Assembly (NCBI GenBank): GCA_029936315.1
Contig: JAPYTD010000019.1
Location: 1-64,000, forward strand
Source: Planctomycetota bacterium
Lineage (GTDB): Bacteria > Planctomycetota > UBA1135 > UBA2386
Direction of reading: 5' to 3'
DNA length: 64,000 nt
Shown: positions 43,218 through 51,770 of the stretch, in pieces
Layout: the number at the start of each line of letters is the position of its first letter
Numbering within the stretch: position 1 is the first letter of the stretch
Notes under the pieces: generated by a model
What the model saw: only the letters and a program-made list of their open reading frames with translations
Told to the model about the DNA's origin: nothing
Databases searched by the model: none
Translations under genes and position numbers: made by a program

Positions 43218-44678
43218 ATGGCCGAATCTGCATTGAATTCTTCACTCTCCATGTCCGCCGAAGAGTTCCGGCGACTAGGACATCTCGTCGTCGACTACCT
43301 CGCCGACTACAGAGCGAACGTCGCAAACCAACCGGTGGCTTGCAGCCCAGCACCTGGTGATCTGCTCGCACAATTGCCACTTACGCCGCCCGAGCATGCC
43401 GAGGGCTTCGAAGCCGTTCTGCGCGACGTAGAAACGCACATCGTGCCGCACCTCAGCCACTGGCAGCACCCGAACTTCTTCGCCTACTTCCCCTCCAACG
43501 GCGACCTGTCGGCCGTTCTCGGCGACTTCCTCAGCACGGGGCTCGGTGTGCTTGGGTTGACGTGGCAGTCCGCGCCTGCGTTGACCGAACTGGAAGATCG
43601 TTGCTGCGATTGGTTGCGGCAGATGTCGGGGCTCGCGGACAGTTGGCAGGGCGTAATCCAAGACACGGCTTCGTCATGCGCGGTGATCGCATTGGTTGCG
43701 GCACGCGAACGCACGACCGGGCACGGCGCCGTCACAACCGGCATGCAGCACGGCGAGGCACCACTCGTGATCTACACGAGCAGTGAAGCGCACAGTTCCG
43801 TACAGAAGGCGGCGATGCTCGCTGGTTTTGGCTGCGAGCACGTTCGCAAGGTTGCTGTTGACGATGCGCGCGCCTTCGACGTCTCAGAACTTCGAGGTGC
43901 CATCGAAGCGGATCGCCAGCGCGGCCTGCGCCCGTGTGCGATCGTTGCGACAACCGGCACAACTACGACTACCGCGTTCGATCCGATCGATGCATTGGCT
44001 GACGTTGCCGAGCAACAGGGTCTATGGCTGCACGTCGATTCGGCGATGGCCGGCACCGCGATGATCCTGCCCGAATGCCGTGATCTCTGGCGTGGCATCG
44101 ACCGCGCCGACTCGCTGGTCGTGAATCCACACAAGTGGCTCGGCGTATCGTTCGACTGTTCGGTGTTCTACGTTCGCGATGATGAGCACCTGGTCCGTGT
44201 CATGCGCACCGATCCAAGCTACCTGCGAACGGACTTCGACGACCAGGTGAAAACGTATCGCGATTGGGGCATCGCGCTCGGTCGGCGATTCCGCGCACTC
44301 AAGTTGTGGAGCCTGATTCGCACGCATGGAACCAAGAAACTGCGTGCCCGCATTCGTCGCGACCTCGACAACGCCCGTTGGCTGCTGCAACAGGTCCAGC
44401 AATGTCCGCCGTGGCGCGTGTTAGCGCCAATGCAACTACAGACCTTGTGCATCCGGCACGAGCCCGTTGGAGTAACCGGAGATGCACTCGACGCGCACAC
44501 GCTCGCATGGCTCGAACGCGTGCACGCAACCGGGCGCGCCTGGATGACGCCGGCACAACTGGACGGTCGCTGGATGGTGCGCGTCTCAATTGGCTCGCTG
44601 GACACCGAACGGCAGCACGTCGAAGAGCTATGGCAGCTACTGCAGGCCGCAACGCAGCAGAAACCGCCGGGCGCCTGA
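43218..44678 (+). CDS. PLP-dependent aromatic amino acid decarboxylase family protein
   Basis: A 486-residue group II PLP decarboxylase. The N-terminal MSAEEFRRLGHLVVDYLADYR, then HWQHPNFFAYFPSNGD near 80, are typical of aromatic-L-amino-acid and tyrosine/tryptophan decarboxylases. The PLP lysine is in NPHKWLGVSFDCSVFY near 303, and HVDSAMAGTA near 275 holds the Asp that contacts the PLP nitrogen. Length matches the family (about 480). It would release CO2 from an aromatic amino acid to form an amine. It ends directly at the convergent histidine-kinase gene. Confidence 0.9.
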   Translation: MAESALNSSLSMSAEEFRRLGHLVVDYLADYRANVANQPVACSPAPGDLLAQLPLTPPEHAEGFEAVLRDVETHIVPHLSHWQHPNFFAYFPSNGDLSAVLGDFLSTGLGVLGLTWQSAPALTELEDRCCDWLRQMSGLADSWQGVIQDTASSCAVIALVAARERTTGHGAVTTGMQHGEAPLVIYTSSEAHSSVQKAAMLAGFGCEHVRKVAVDDARAFDVSELRGAIEADRQRGLRPCAIVATTGTTTTTAFDPIDALADVAEQQGLWLHVDSAMAGTAMILPECRDLWRGIDRADSLVVNPHKWLGVSFDCSVFYVRDDEHLVRVMRTDPSYLRTDFDDQVKTYRDWGIALGRRFRALKLWSLIRTHGTKKLRARIRRDLDNARWLLQQVQQCPPWRVLAPMQLQTLCIRHEPVGVTGDALDAHTLAWLERVHATGRAWMTPAQLDGRWMVRVSIGSLDTERQHVEELWQLLQAATQQKPPGA

Positions 44679-46520
44679 TCAGCCCAGGTCCGAAGCCACC
44701 GCTACCACCGGCAGCGTGACCCGAAACGTCGAGCCCGCGCCGAGTTTGCTGCGCACGGTGATCGAGCCACCGCAGGACTCGACCGCGTTGCGAGCCAACG
44801 TCAGGCCGAGACCGGTGCCATTCGCCTTGTTGACCATCTGGTCGTGGCCAACCTGCAAGAACGGCTCAAACATCGTCTCGAGATCTTTGGCCGCAATCCC
44901 CAGGCCTTGATCCACCACATCGACCACAACCTGTCCATCGATGACGTCGGCACGCACCTCGACCGCGGTATCCGGCTCGCTGAACTTCCCGGCGTTGTCG
45001 AGCAGGCGATTCCACACCTCCACGACCCGCCGGCTGTCGCCCATGATCGTCGGCAACGATTCCGCAAGGTCGCAACGCACACGATCCTTCAGTGCCGGAT
45101 CCAAATCCGAGACGGCTTCGCGAATGGTTGCCGCGATGTCGATCGGCGCATTGGTGTCGTTCTCAACAGAACCGAGTTCGAGCACGTCATCGAGCAACTT
45201 CGCCAACCGCTGCGCGCCATGCAGGGCGATGCAGGAGAACTCTTCCCGCACGGATGCGTCCTCGTCCTTACCCGGGTCGACTTGCGTCAGGATTTCGGTA
45301 GCCCCGAGAATCTCGGACATCGGCGTGCGGAACTCGTGGCTGACGTTGGTCACGAACTCAGCTTTGGCCTGCACCGCCAGCAGTGCCGCATCGCGCGATG
45401 CCACCAACTCGATCTCCGTCTTCTCGCGCTTCGCGATGTTCTCTTGGAGGCGCTCGGCCATTTCGTTGAACGCAGTGCCGAGTTCACCGAACTCATCTGG
45501 GCTCTCAATGCTCACGCGAACGTCGAGGTCACCGCGACCAATGCGTTGCGTGGCTTCGCGCAGCGAGATGATCGGATCGAGCGTACGGCGAATCTGCACG
45601 AGACTGCCGAGGATTACAAACAGCAGGGTGCCGATCGCCGTCAGCCAAAAGAAGCGCACGAACTCGGTGTCCACGGCGAGTGCTTCGGCGCGCGACCGTG
45701 ACTGGATAACCCAAATGTCCATCGCGTAGTGCGGCGACAGGAACGCTTGCCAGAAGCGACCGAGATGCGGCTCGCCAGCAATCGACCAGTCCAGCCCCCC
45801 CGACGAACGGGTCTTCCCGGTCGAGCTCTTGTCGAACACACCCGCACCGATAACCTGCGAAGCCGTGAGGTTCTCAAACGTGTGGTACAGCACGCGGCCA
45901 CGCCGATCACATGCGGCGAACTCACAGCGAGTCCCACGCAATTCCTGCGGATCCCAAAGCCAATCGGAGTTGATCAGTGCTACGACTCTGGTGTCCGTGC
46001 CGTCCTTTGGATCGATGTCGAGCGACATGCGCAACTCGACTGGATCACCACCGCACTGCAAGACCGGCTTGCCGGCGGCCAGGTGCGCTCGTTCGGCGCT
46101 GTCCATCTCGATGGGCACGAACTCCCCATCCCCACACAACACCTCGACACGGTCGCCATCGCCGTCGACCAACCACATCGCGGTGCAGTGCAACGAGACT
46201 TGGCCCTTCAACGCATCGCCGCCGGCCCTCGCGCCTTCCGTGCGCCAGCTCTGCACAAGATCACTGGCCAAGGACACATCACTGGCGACTTGATTCAGCC
46301 TGGCCGCGATCGCCATACCAGAACTCTTCGCCCCGTTACGCAGGCCCTCCTTGGTGTCCTGGCGAACCTGGTCACTGACCTTGCTCACCGACAACGTCGC
46401 GAAGATGATCAGTGGCAACAACGCGCAGACGACAAACAACAGCACGAAACGCCGACCCAACTTCGACGTGAGCGCACATGCTGTTGCGTGAGTACGCCGC
46501 GCGTGCTCTCTATCCGTCAA
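44679..46520 (-). CDS. Sensor histidine kinase
   Basis: A 613-residue membrane histidine kinase. A transmembrane helix at about 24-46 and another at about 287-307 bracket an extracytoplasmic domain of about 240 residues, probably a Cache-like sensor. A HAMP linker follows (about 307-357, with RIGRGDLDVRVSIESPDEFGELG). The phospho-acceptor His is in NVSHEFRTPMSEIL (about 395), and the ATP-binding domain is at about 507-607 (LLDNAGKFSEPD, DQGLGIAAKD, NGTGLGLTLARN). No receiver domain or response regulator gene is in the window. The start is TTG at 46520, 2 bases after the stop of the HAMP gene, and it is the third gene of a pseudopilin-HAMP-kinase unit. Confidence 0.9.
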   Translation of the reverse strand: MTDREHARRTHATACALTSKLGRRFVLLFVVCALLPLIIFATLSVSKVSDQVRQDTKEGLRNGAKSSGMAIAARLNQVASDVSLASDLVQSWRTEGARAGGDALKGQVSLHCTAMWLVDGDGDRVEVLCGDGEFVPIEMDSAERAHLAAGKPVLQCGGDPVELRMSLDIDPKDGTDTRVVALINSDWLWDPQELRGTRCEFAACDRRGRVLYHTFENLTASQVIGAGVFDKSSTGKTRSSGGLDWSIAGEPHLGRFWQAFLSPHYAMDIWVIQSRSRAEALAVDTEFVRFFWLTAIGTLLFVILGSLVQIRRTLDPIISLREATQRIGRGDLDVRVSIESPDEFGELGTAFNEMAERLQENIAKREKTEIELVASRDAALLAVQAKAEFVTNVSHEFRTPMSEILGATEILTQVDPGKDEDASVREEFSCIALHGAQRLAKLLDDVLELGSVENDTNAPIDIAATIREAVSDLDPALKDRVRCDLAESLPTIMGDSRRVVEVWNRLLDNAGKFSEPDTAVEVRADVIDGQVVVDVVDQGLGIAAKDLETMFEPFLQVGHDQMVNKANGTGLGLTLARNAVESCGGSITVRSKLGAGSTFRVTLPVVAVASDLG

Positions 46521-46522
46521 TG

Positions 46523-47167
46523 CTAGACGCTCCCGGCTTGCCCAACGAGGGCAGGCTCAGCAGCGGGTTCCTCGACGGGCGCGGGCTGTGTGCCTTCCTC
46601 CACCTGCTGGAACGTGCCAACGGCTCGGTCAACGCCATCGCATGCCAACACGACTGCCGTCAGCTCTTCGCGCGTCTCACCGGTCGTAGCCATGTATTCC
46701 GTCAACTTGACGCGCAACTCGGCCTGGGCACGACGAATGGCATCGACGCGCTCACCAACTCCGACCACCGCCTTGTTGAGGCACGAGACTTCTTCCTTCA
46801 TGAAGTCGGCCCGGCGCGTGCGCAGCGGCGGCGGCAACTTGCCCTCGGCCAAGAGCTTCAGGTTGCGCTTGTAGCGCACCATCGGCCCGGCAACTCGGTG
46901 CGAGTAGCGCACCGATCCGAATACCACGATGACCAGGCACATCGCAGCAAGCATCCAGAAACGCTCGTGCAGGTAGAGCATGACGATCGCCTGCTCTTCG
47001 TAGCCACCGGCCAGGTCGACGGAGCCCAAGTCCCACAGCAGCGGCGAGAAGATGCCGAGGCTGACGGCCAACAGAACCATGCCGCCATAGGTGAGGCCGT
47101 GAATGATCAGGCTGCCTTGCAGCTTCCAATCAACGATGTACCGCCAACGTTGGATGCGAGTGTTCAT
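46523..47167 (-). CDS. HAMP-type membrane protein without output domain
   Basis: A 214-residue protein with two transmembrane segments (about 22-44 and 72-92). A cytoplasmic region begins SHRVAGPMVRYKRNLKLLAEGKLPPPLRTRRADFMKEEVSCLN, the pattern of a HAMP linker with a conserved Pro, the EG turn and a second helix. A coiled-coil-like helix (about 135-190) and a Pro/Glu/Ala-rich tail follow. No kinase, cyclase or methyl-accepting domain is attached. It lies between the pseudopilin gene (2-base gap) and the histidine kinase (2-base gap), so it is likely a partner in the same sensing or secretion system. Confidence 0.7.
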   Translation of the reverse strand: MNTRIQRWRYIVDWKLQGSLIIHGLTYGGMVLLAVSLGIFSPLLWDLGSVDLAGGYEEQAIVMLYLHERFWMLAAMCLVIVVFGSVRYSHRVAGPMVRYKRNLKLLAEGKLPPPLRTRRADFMKEEVSCLNKAVVGVGERVDAIRRAQAELRVKLTEYMATTGETREELTAVVLACDGVDRAVGTFQQVEEGTQPAPVEEPAAEPALVGQAGSV

Positions 47168-47169
47168 GA

Positions 47170-47919
47170 TTAGTAGTTCGCTGCGACTCCGAAGAAGGCG
47201 CCATTGTTGGCACGAATCACATCATCCAAGCCAGTTGGCTCGCCGAGTGAAATCGCGGTGGAACGGTCCGGTCCGAGGCTGAACAAATCGAAGTCGGTGT
47301 TCAGTGGGAACATGTAGCGGTCCCGACGACGCGTGATTTCCGTCGGCACACCCGAGAAGATCGAGAAGTTTCCTTCGGTAGAAACCGACTGTTGGATCGC
47401 GGACCGCTCCATGATGTCAATCGGGCGGCCGAGCTTGATTTGGAGGGCGTTGTAGTCGAGCGTCACGTTGGAGTCGTGCACTGCCATCGCCTTCTGCGGC
47501 AAACCAGTCGCGGCCATCACACCATCGCCGCCATCTCCGCCATCGCCCGAACCAACCAGCGGCCCAAACGCCGATGGATCGACGAGCCCCGCAGCGATCG
47601 CCCACTCAAGGCCATCACCAGTGCCATCGGCGTAGTTCAGGTAGCAGTACGGAACACCCCAAGGATCGTTCTTGCCGCCATAGCCAACCTGGTAGAGCGA
47701 CAGCGGCAGCTTGCCGCCGTTGTTCGCCGTGTAGGAGCTGACCGCGTTCGAGATCGTGACCAACTCATGCTTGGCCTTGCCGACGCGAGCGACGCGAAGA
47801 GCCGACACGTACTGCGGAATCCCGATCGACGCGATGATGGCCAGAATCGCCACCACGATGATCAACTCCAGCAGCGTAAAGCCAGCGGTTTTGCGAACGT
47901 TGGAATCCCCCAAGCACAT
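47170..47919 (-). CDS. Type II secretion/type IV pilin-like pseudopilin
   Basis: A 249-residue prepilin. The leader MCLGDSNVRKTAG ends in Gly before FTLLELIIVVAILAIIASIG, the classic prepilin peptidase site with Glu at +5 and a hydrophobic helix. The next part, PQYVSALRVARVGKAKHELVTISNAV, then WGVPYCY, resembles GspG-type major pseudopilins, but the protein is longer than GspG (about 140). A Gly/Asp run near residue 150 is a likely loop. The ATG at 47919 gives a short leader; earlier in-frame starts would make it too long. First gene of a three-gene unit with a HAMP protein and a histidine kinase. Confidence 0.85.
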   Translation of the reverse strand: MCLGDSNVRKTAGFTLLELIIVVAILAIIASIGIPQYVSALRVARVGKAKHELVTISNAVSSYTANNGGKLPLSLYQVGYGGKNDPWGVPYCYLNYADGTGDGLEWAIAAGLVDPSAFGPLVGSGDGGDGGDGVMAATGLPQKAMAVHDSNVTLDYNALQIKLGRPIDIMERSAIQQSVSTEGNFSIFSGVPTEITRRRDRYMFPLNTDFDLFSLGPDRSTAISLGEPTGLDDVIRANNGAFFGVAANY

Positions 47920-48101
47920 GTCTTGAGCTATCGGACTCCGGGCGCAGCGGTCCTGAGCTTTGTCAGAACGGTCGGTGAATACCCCTAGCCACGGGCGCAA
48001 TCACGGTCCGGATCGCTAAGCTGGCCATCCCGAGCCGCAGCGGCGGCACTCCTACCTCGGTGGAACGAGCTTGCCACTCCCTCGCATTGCGAAGGGGAAA
48101 G

Positions 48102-48189
48102 TGGTGCCCAGGAGAGGACTTGAACCTCCAATCCCATAAAGAGAACTAGCACCTCAAGCTAGCGCGTCTGCCAATTCCGCCACCTGGGC
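48102..48189 (-). tRNA. tRNA-Leu (anticodon GAG), CCA encoded
   Basis: An 88-base class II tRNA on the minus strand: acceptor stem GCCCAGG with CCTGGGC, a D-loop with GGCAGAC as in Leu tRNAs, anticodon arm CTAGC-TTGAGGT-GCTAG, a long variable arm typical of Leu, T arm GGAGG-TTCAAGT-CCTCT, A73 and encoded CCA. The anticodon is GAG, which reads CUC and CUU. Inverted-repeat sequence continues just past its 3' end. Confidence 0.95.
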
Positions 48190-48288
48190 GTTCCAGCGAG
48201 GGCCGGAGACCGTAGCGGACCGACGCGGCTTTTCAAGCCCGTGCCCCACCCGATCTGGCACGCGATCTGACCTGGGCCATAACAGCCG

Positions 48289-50418
48289 CTACTTGAGGTT
48301 GGTCATGATCCGAGCCTGGTACCGGATGTAGCTATTTTCGAGCTCCACCTGGATCGCCGCTACTCGCAGCATCTTCGCCATGCCACGGAACCGCAGCAGG
48401 GTCTTGCGATCGTCTTCGGTGAAGTTGCTGCGCTCCTTGGCCCACCGTGAATCGAGCCAGGACCTGACGCGCTGGTCGAACTCGCCGCCCTGCCGGGTCA
48501 GCGTGTCCGGCAGACTCGCGATGCTGGGGTAGCGCGGGTAGTACTTGCGGCGAACCTCTTCCTCGGCGGTAGCACGCATTTGGCGCATCCAGCCCTGGTC
48601 GGCCATCTCCGAACTCTGGTCCGCGAAGTTCAGGTAGTCGTCGAGCACCGGCACCATGTTCGCGCCGTTGATCCAAACCAGCCCGCTGAGCGACTGCGAC
48701 AGCTCGGACTCAAGCTCGGCGAACTCAGGCAAGTCGCGAATCGACTTCGCGTTGGTGATCGAGCTGTATTTCGTCAACAGGATGTCGCGAATCAACGGAC
48801 CCGAGTTGGACACGATGAAGAACTCGCGGAACACGAGCATCGCGATCGTGCCGGTAGCCGGAATCTGCGGGTTGGTGAACTCGGTCACCGGCTCGTCGAG
48901 CTTGCGATCACCGAACGGCACCGGCAGGTGCCAGACTCGCTGGAAGCCGAAGCTCTTGTGGTAGTTGCTCAGCATCGAGACCAGGGACTCGACCAGCGGT
49001 GCGCCGTTCGGCCGCAGCCAGAACACCCACGCAACCTGCGGCATCGGCGACTTGGCAGTCACCGGGATCATCAGCTCTCCGGTCTCTTTGTCGATCGACG
49101 TGTCCGGAATGTTGCGGCGGAACACGAAGCCCGTGCGCGGCTTGAAAGCCAGACGCAAACGGTCGACGAGATCGCGCACGTCCTGAACCTGTTCACCGTT
49201 GAAGGTCGCGCGCCGCAGCGCGTCGTTGATCAGACTCTTCTCATCGACCTCCAACGCATCAAACATCGCGTGCAAGAACTCGCCCGCCGGCATGCGCAAG
49301 GCAGCCGCAGCACAGGCACTCGCTGGCACGAGCTTCAAGAACGGATCAAGCCACTGCGAGCGACGCTGCTTCTCCGCCGTGTAGAAGCTGCTTTGGAACG
49401 CCGTGTGCTGCTTGCTGTTCAGGCCAATCAGGCCAGTCGCGCCCAACACGTTACCTTCAAACATGATGCCGCCCGCAACCTGCATCCAGCCTTTCAGGTT
49501 GAGGAAACTGGCGAGCACGCGCTCGTTCATGCTGTCGCGGTTCTGCGGGTCGGGCCAGCTGGCCGCCTTCCTACGGAAGCCGTCAAACGCGTTGGGCTCG
49601 ATCAAATACTCGATCACGTTGGGGGCCGAGACGGCGTTGTCCTCAGCCCACTGCATGATGCGCTTCTCCGCGCCATCGGTGTAAGCCGGCTGTTGGCCAA
49701 TCGGTTGTTCATCGCGGCTGCCATCGATCAGCCTCTGTGCCTGGTCGAGCAACCCCGTGTAGTTCGAGACCATGACCGCATCTTTGTGGCGCTTGATATA
49801 CAGCGGCGGTTGGTTCGGCAGTGTGATAACCAGCAGGTCATCCTGCGAAGTCACCTTGACGCCGTTTTCCTCGGCCATGCCCTGCACGTAGCCAAAGCCC
49901 ATCAAGCCGAGCGCAGCCTTGGCGCGCCAACCAACGCGCGTGTAGAGACACCAACGAGGCTCCGCCAGCAGTCGCGCAGGCACCACGGAGTAATCCATGT
50001 TCGTGCCCGCGAAGATGACCTCGGTGCCAATCAAGTCGCGCATGACGTCGATTACGCCATTGGTCTGCGTGCTGATTTCGTCGAACTGCTCGCGCGCCTG
50101 GTCGATGTAGCCGTCGACGTCATCAGAACTAAGCCCACCGCCCGCATCCTGAAACTCGCCGTAGCCCTCGGAGTTGAGCAGCGCTTGCCAGAACCGAGGT
50201 TCGGGGAACGGATCAAAGTCCTCGGCGAGGTTTTGTTTGCGCACGAAGAAGTTCACGCCACGAGGCACGATGTCGCGCAGCTCCGGCAGGGATCCTTCGA
50301 AGGGATTGAAGATGAACGCCGCGACGAACATCAGCAGGAAGACCCCCAACCCGAAAACGGAGATCAGCAGGGTCCGCCAAATACGGCGCTTCTTTTGTTT
50401 GGGCTTCGACTTGGCCAT
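48289..50418 (-). CDS. Large membrane-anchored protein, unknown
   Basis: A 709-residue protein I do not recognise. A basic N-terminus (KPKQKKRRIWR) leads into one transmembrane helix at about residues 15-40, so the remainder is probably extracytoplasmic. The rest is mixed alpha/beta with no low-complexity runs; recognisable strings are LPELRDIVPRGVNFFVRKQ near 44, VPASACAAAALRMPAGEFLHAMFDAL near 365 and LPEFAELESELSQSLSGLVWINGANMV near 565. It is divergent from the aminotransferase gene across 164 bases. A long open frame on the opposite strand is its shadow. No role can be inferred from neighbours. Confidence 0.65.
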   Translation of the reverse strand: MAKSKPKQKKRRIWRTLLISVFGLGVFLLMFVAAFIFNPFEGSLPELRDIVPRGVNFFVRKQNLAEDFDPFPEPRFWQALLNSEGYGEFQDAGGGLSSDDVDGYIDQAREQFDEISTQTNGVIDVMRDLIGTEVIFAGTNMDYSVVPARLLAEPRWCLYTRVGWRAKAALGLMGFGYVQGMAEENGVKVTSQDDLLVITLPNQPPLYIKRHKDAVMVSNYTGLLDQAQRLIDGSRDEQPIGQQPAYTDGAEKRIMQWAEDNAVSAPNVIEYLIEPNAFDGFRRKAASWPDPQNRDSMNERVLASFLNLKGWMQVAGGIMFEGNVLGATGLIGLNSKQHTAFQSSFYTAEKQRRSQWLDPFLKLVPASACAAAALRMPAGEFLHAMFDALEVDEKSLINDALRRATFNGEQVQDVRDLVDRLRLAFKPRTGFVFRRNIPDTSIDKETGELMIPVTAKSPMPQVAWVFWLRPNGAPLVESLVSMLSNYHKSFGFQRVWHLPVPFGDRKLDEPVTEFTNPQIPATGTIAMLVFREFFIVSNSGPLIRDILLTKYSSITNAKSIRDLPEFAELESELSQSLSGLVWINGANMVPVLDDYLNFADQSSEMADQGWMRQMRATAEEEVRRKYYPRYPSIASLPDTLTRQGGEFDQRVRSWLDSRWAKERSNFTEDDRKTLLRFRGMAKMLRVAAIQVELENSYIRYQARIMTNLK

Positions 50419-50582
50419 CGGGCGGCAGCGTAGCGAACGAGTGCACCCGGCTGCACGGTCGTTCTGCCAGGGTTCTCAGATGAGGCATCCTTGAAGAGAT
50501 CTAGTTGCCCCTCCGACGCCTGGGGCAGCAAGACCTTCCCGCAGGTTTGCTATGGCCTTGGCTGACCGGTCTACTCGCCTAC

Positions 50583-51770
50583 ATGACTGGTCTCGTCCCG
50601 AACGCCCGCTCCCGCCTTATCGAAGCTTCGGCGACTCTCGCCATGACGGACATGGCGAACAAGTTGCGGGCCGCGGGCCGCGACGTCGTCTCGCTGGGCG
50701 CCGGCGAGCCGGATTTCCCAACGCCAGAACCAATCGCCAAGGCCGGAATCGAAGCCATCGAACAGGGTAACTACCGCTACACGTCAGCCGCCGGAACTCC
50801 CGAACTGCGTCAGGCCGGCGCCGAGTGGTTGTCGTCGAACTTCGACCTCGATTACTCAAAAGACGAAGTCATGGTCTGCGCCGGCGCCAAAGCAGCACTG
50901 CACATGTCCTTGGCGGCCATTGTCGAGCCCGGCGATCGGGTACTCGTGCTCGCCCCCTACTGGGTCTCCTACCCGGCCCTGATCACCTTGGCCGATGGCG
51001 AGCCGGTTATTGTGCCGCCAAATCCCGAGCGCAGATTCGTTCCCGACGCAGCGGCCATCGAAGCGATGGCGAAGGAACACAACGCCGCCGGCGTCATCAT
51101 CAACTTCCCCAGCAACCCATCGGGTGCCGTTCCAAGCAAGGACGATCTGCAGGCCCTGGTCGACGTGTGTGCACGGCACGACATGTGGATCATCTCCGAT
51201 GAGATCTACTCGACGCTGCTTTACGACGATGCCGAGCACATCTCGCCAGCCAGCCTCCGAGGTGGCCGCGAACGCACGATCGTCGTCAACGGCTTCACCA
51301 AGAGCCACACGCTGACTGGTTGGCGCACGAGCTTCCTTGCCGCATCGAAGGACGTGGTAGCGACCGCGGCGCGCCTGCAGAGTCAGGTGCTCGGCAACCC
51401 GTGCACGATCAGTCAGGCGGCGATGCTCAAAGCCTGCCAACTACCGCTACCCGACGAACACAAACGGCGCATGGCAGCGTTCACCGAACGTCGCGACTAC
51501 CTGGTGCGCGAGGTCAACCAGCTGTCGAGCGTCTCGCTCGCGACGCCGCGTGGTGCCTTCTATGCGCTGATGGACATGCGCCCCATCTGTGAAGCGCGCA
51601 ACATCACCGACCTGCAGGCGTGCCACGAACTGCTCGAGCAACACCACCTGGCGCTCGTTCCTGGTGCCGCATTTGGGGCGCCAGGATTCATCCGCGCCAG
51701 CTTCGCAGCAAACATAGACACGCTGAAGAAGGCCGTCGTGCGCCTCGCTGCGTGGGTAGGTGCCAAATGA
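50583..51770 (+). CDS. Class I/II aminotransferase (aspartate aminotransferase-like)
   Basis: A 395-residue fold type I PLP aminotransferase. LGAGEPDFPTPEPI near 37, YTSAAGTPELRQA near 64, NFPSNPSGAVPS near 174 and ISDEIYSTLLYD near 200 match aspartate aminotransferases of subgroup I-gamma. The PLP-binding Lys is in NGFTKSHTLTGWRTSF near 237. It would exchange the amino group between aspartate (or prephenate) and 2-oxoglutarate. The ATG at 50583 gives the usual start; an upstream in-frame start would add 26 unlike residues. Its stop overlaps the next start (ATGA). Confidence 0.9.
   Translation: MTGLVPNARSRLIEASATLAMTDMANKLRAAGRDVVSLGAGEPDFPTPEPIAKAGIEAIEQGNYRYTSAAGTPELRQAGAEWLSSNFDLDYSKDEVMVCAGAKAALHMSLAAIVEPGDRVLVLAPYWVSYPALITLADGEPVIVPPNPERRFVPDAAAIEAMAKEHNAAGVIINFPSNPSGAVPSKDDLQALVDVCARHDMWIISDEIYSTLLYDDAEHISPASLRGGRERTIVVNGFTKSHTLTGWRTSFLAASKDVVATAARLQSQVLGNPCTISQAAMLKACQLPLPDEHKRRMAAFTERRDYLVREVNQLSSVSLATPRGAFYALMDMRPICEARNITDLQACHELLEQHHLALVPGAAFGAPGFIRASFAANIDTLKKAVVRLAAWVGAK

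Noticed and set aside
44844-45701. 285-codon plus-strand frame
   Set aside because: Lies antisense to the kinase core of the histidine kinase, whose H, N and G boxes are all present.
48074-48104. Inverted repeat after tRNA-Leu, considered as a terminator
   Set aside because: It overlaps the encoded CCA of the tRNA and has bulges, so pairing would compete with the mature tRNA end.
48580-50433. 617-codon open frame on the plus strand
   Set aside because: Antisense to the 709-residue anchored protein; composition is that of a shadow frame, with many His, Arg and Gln.
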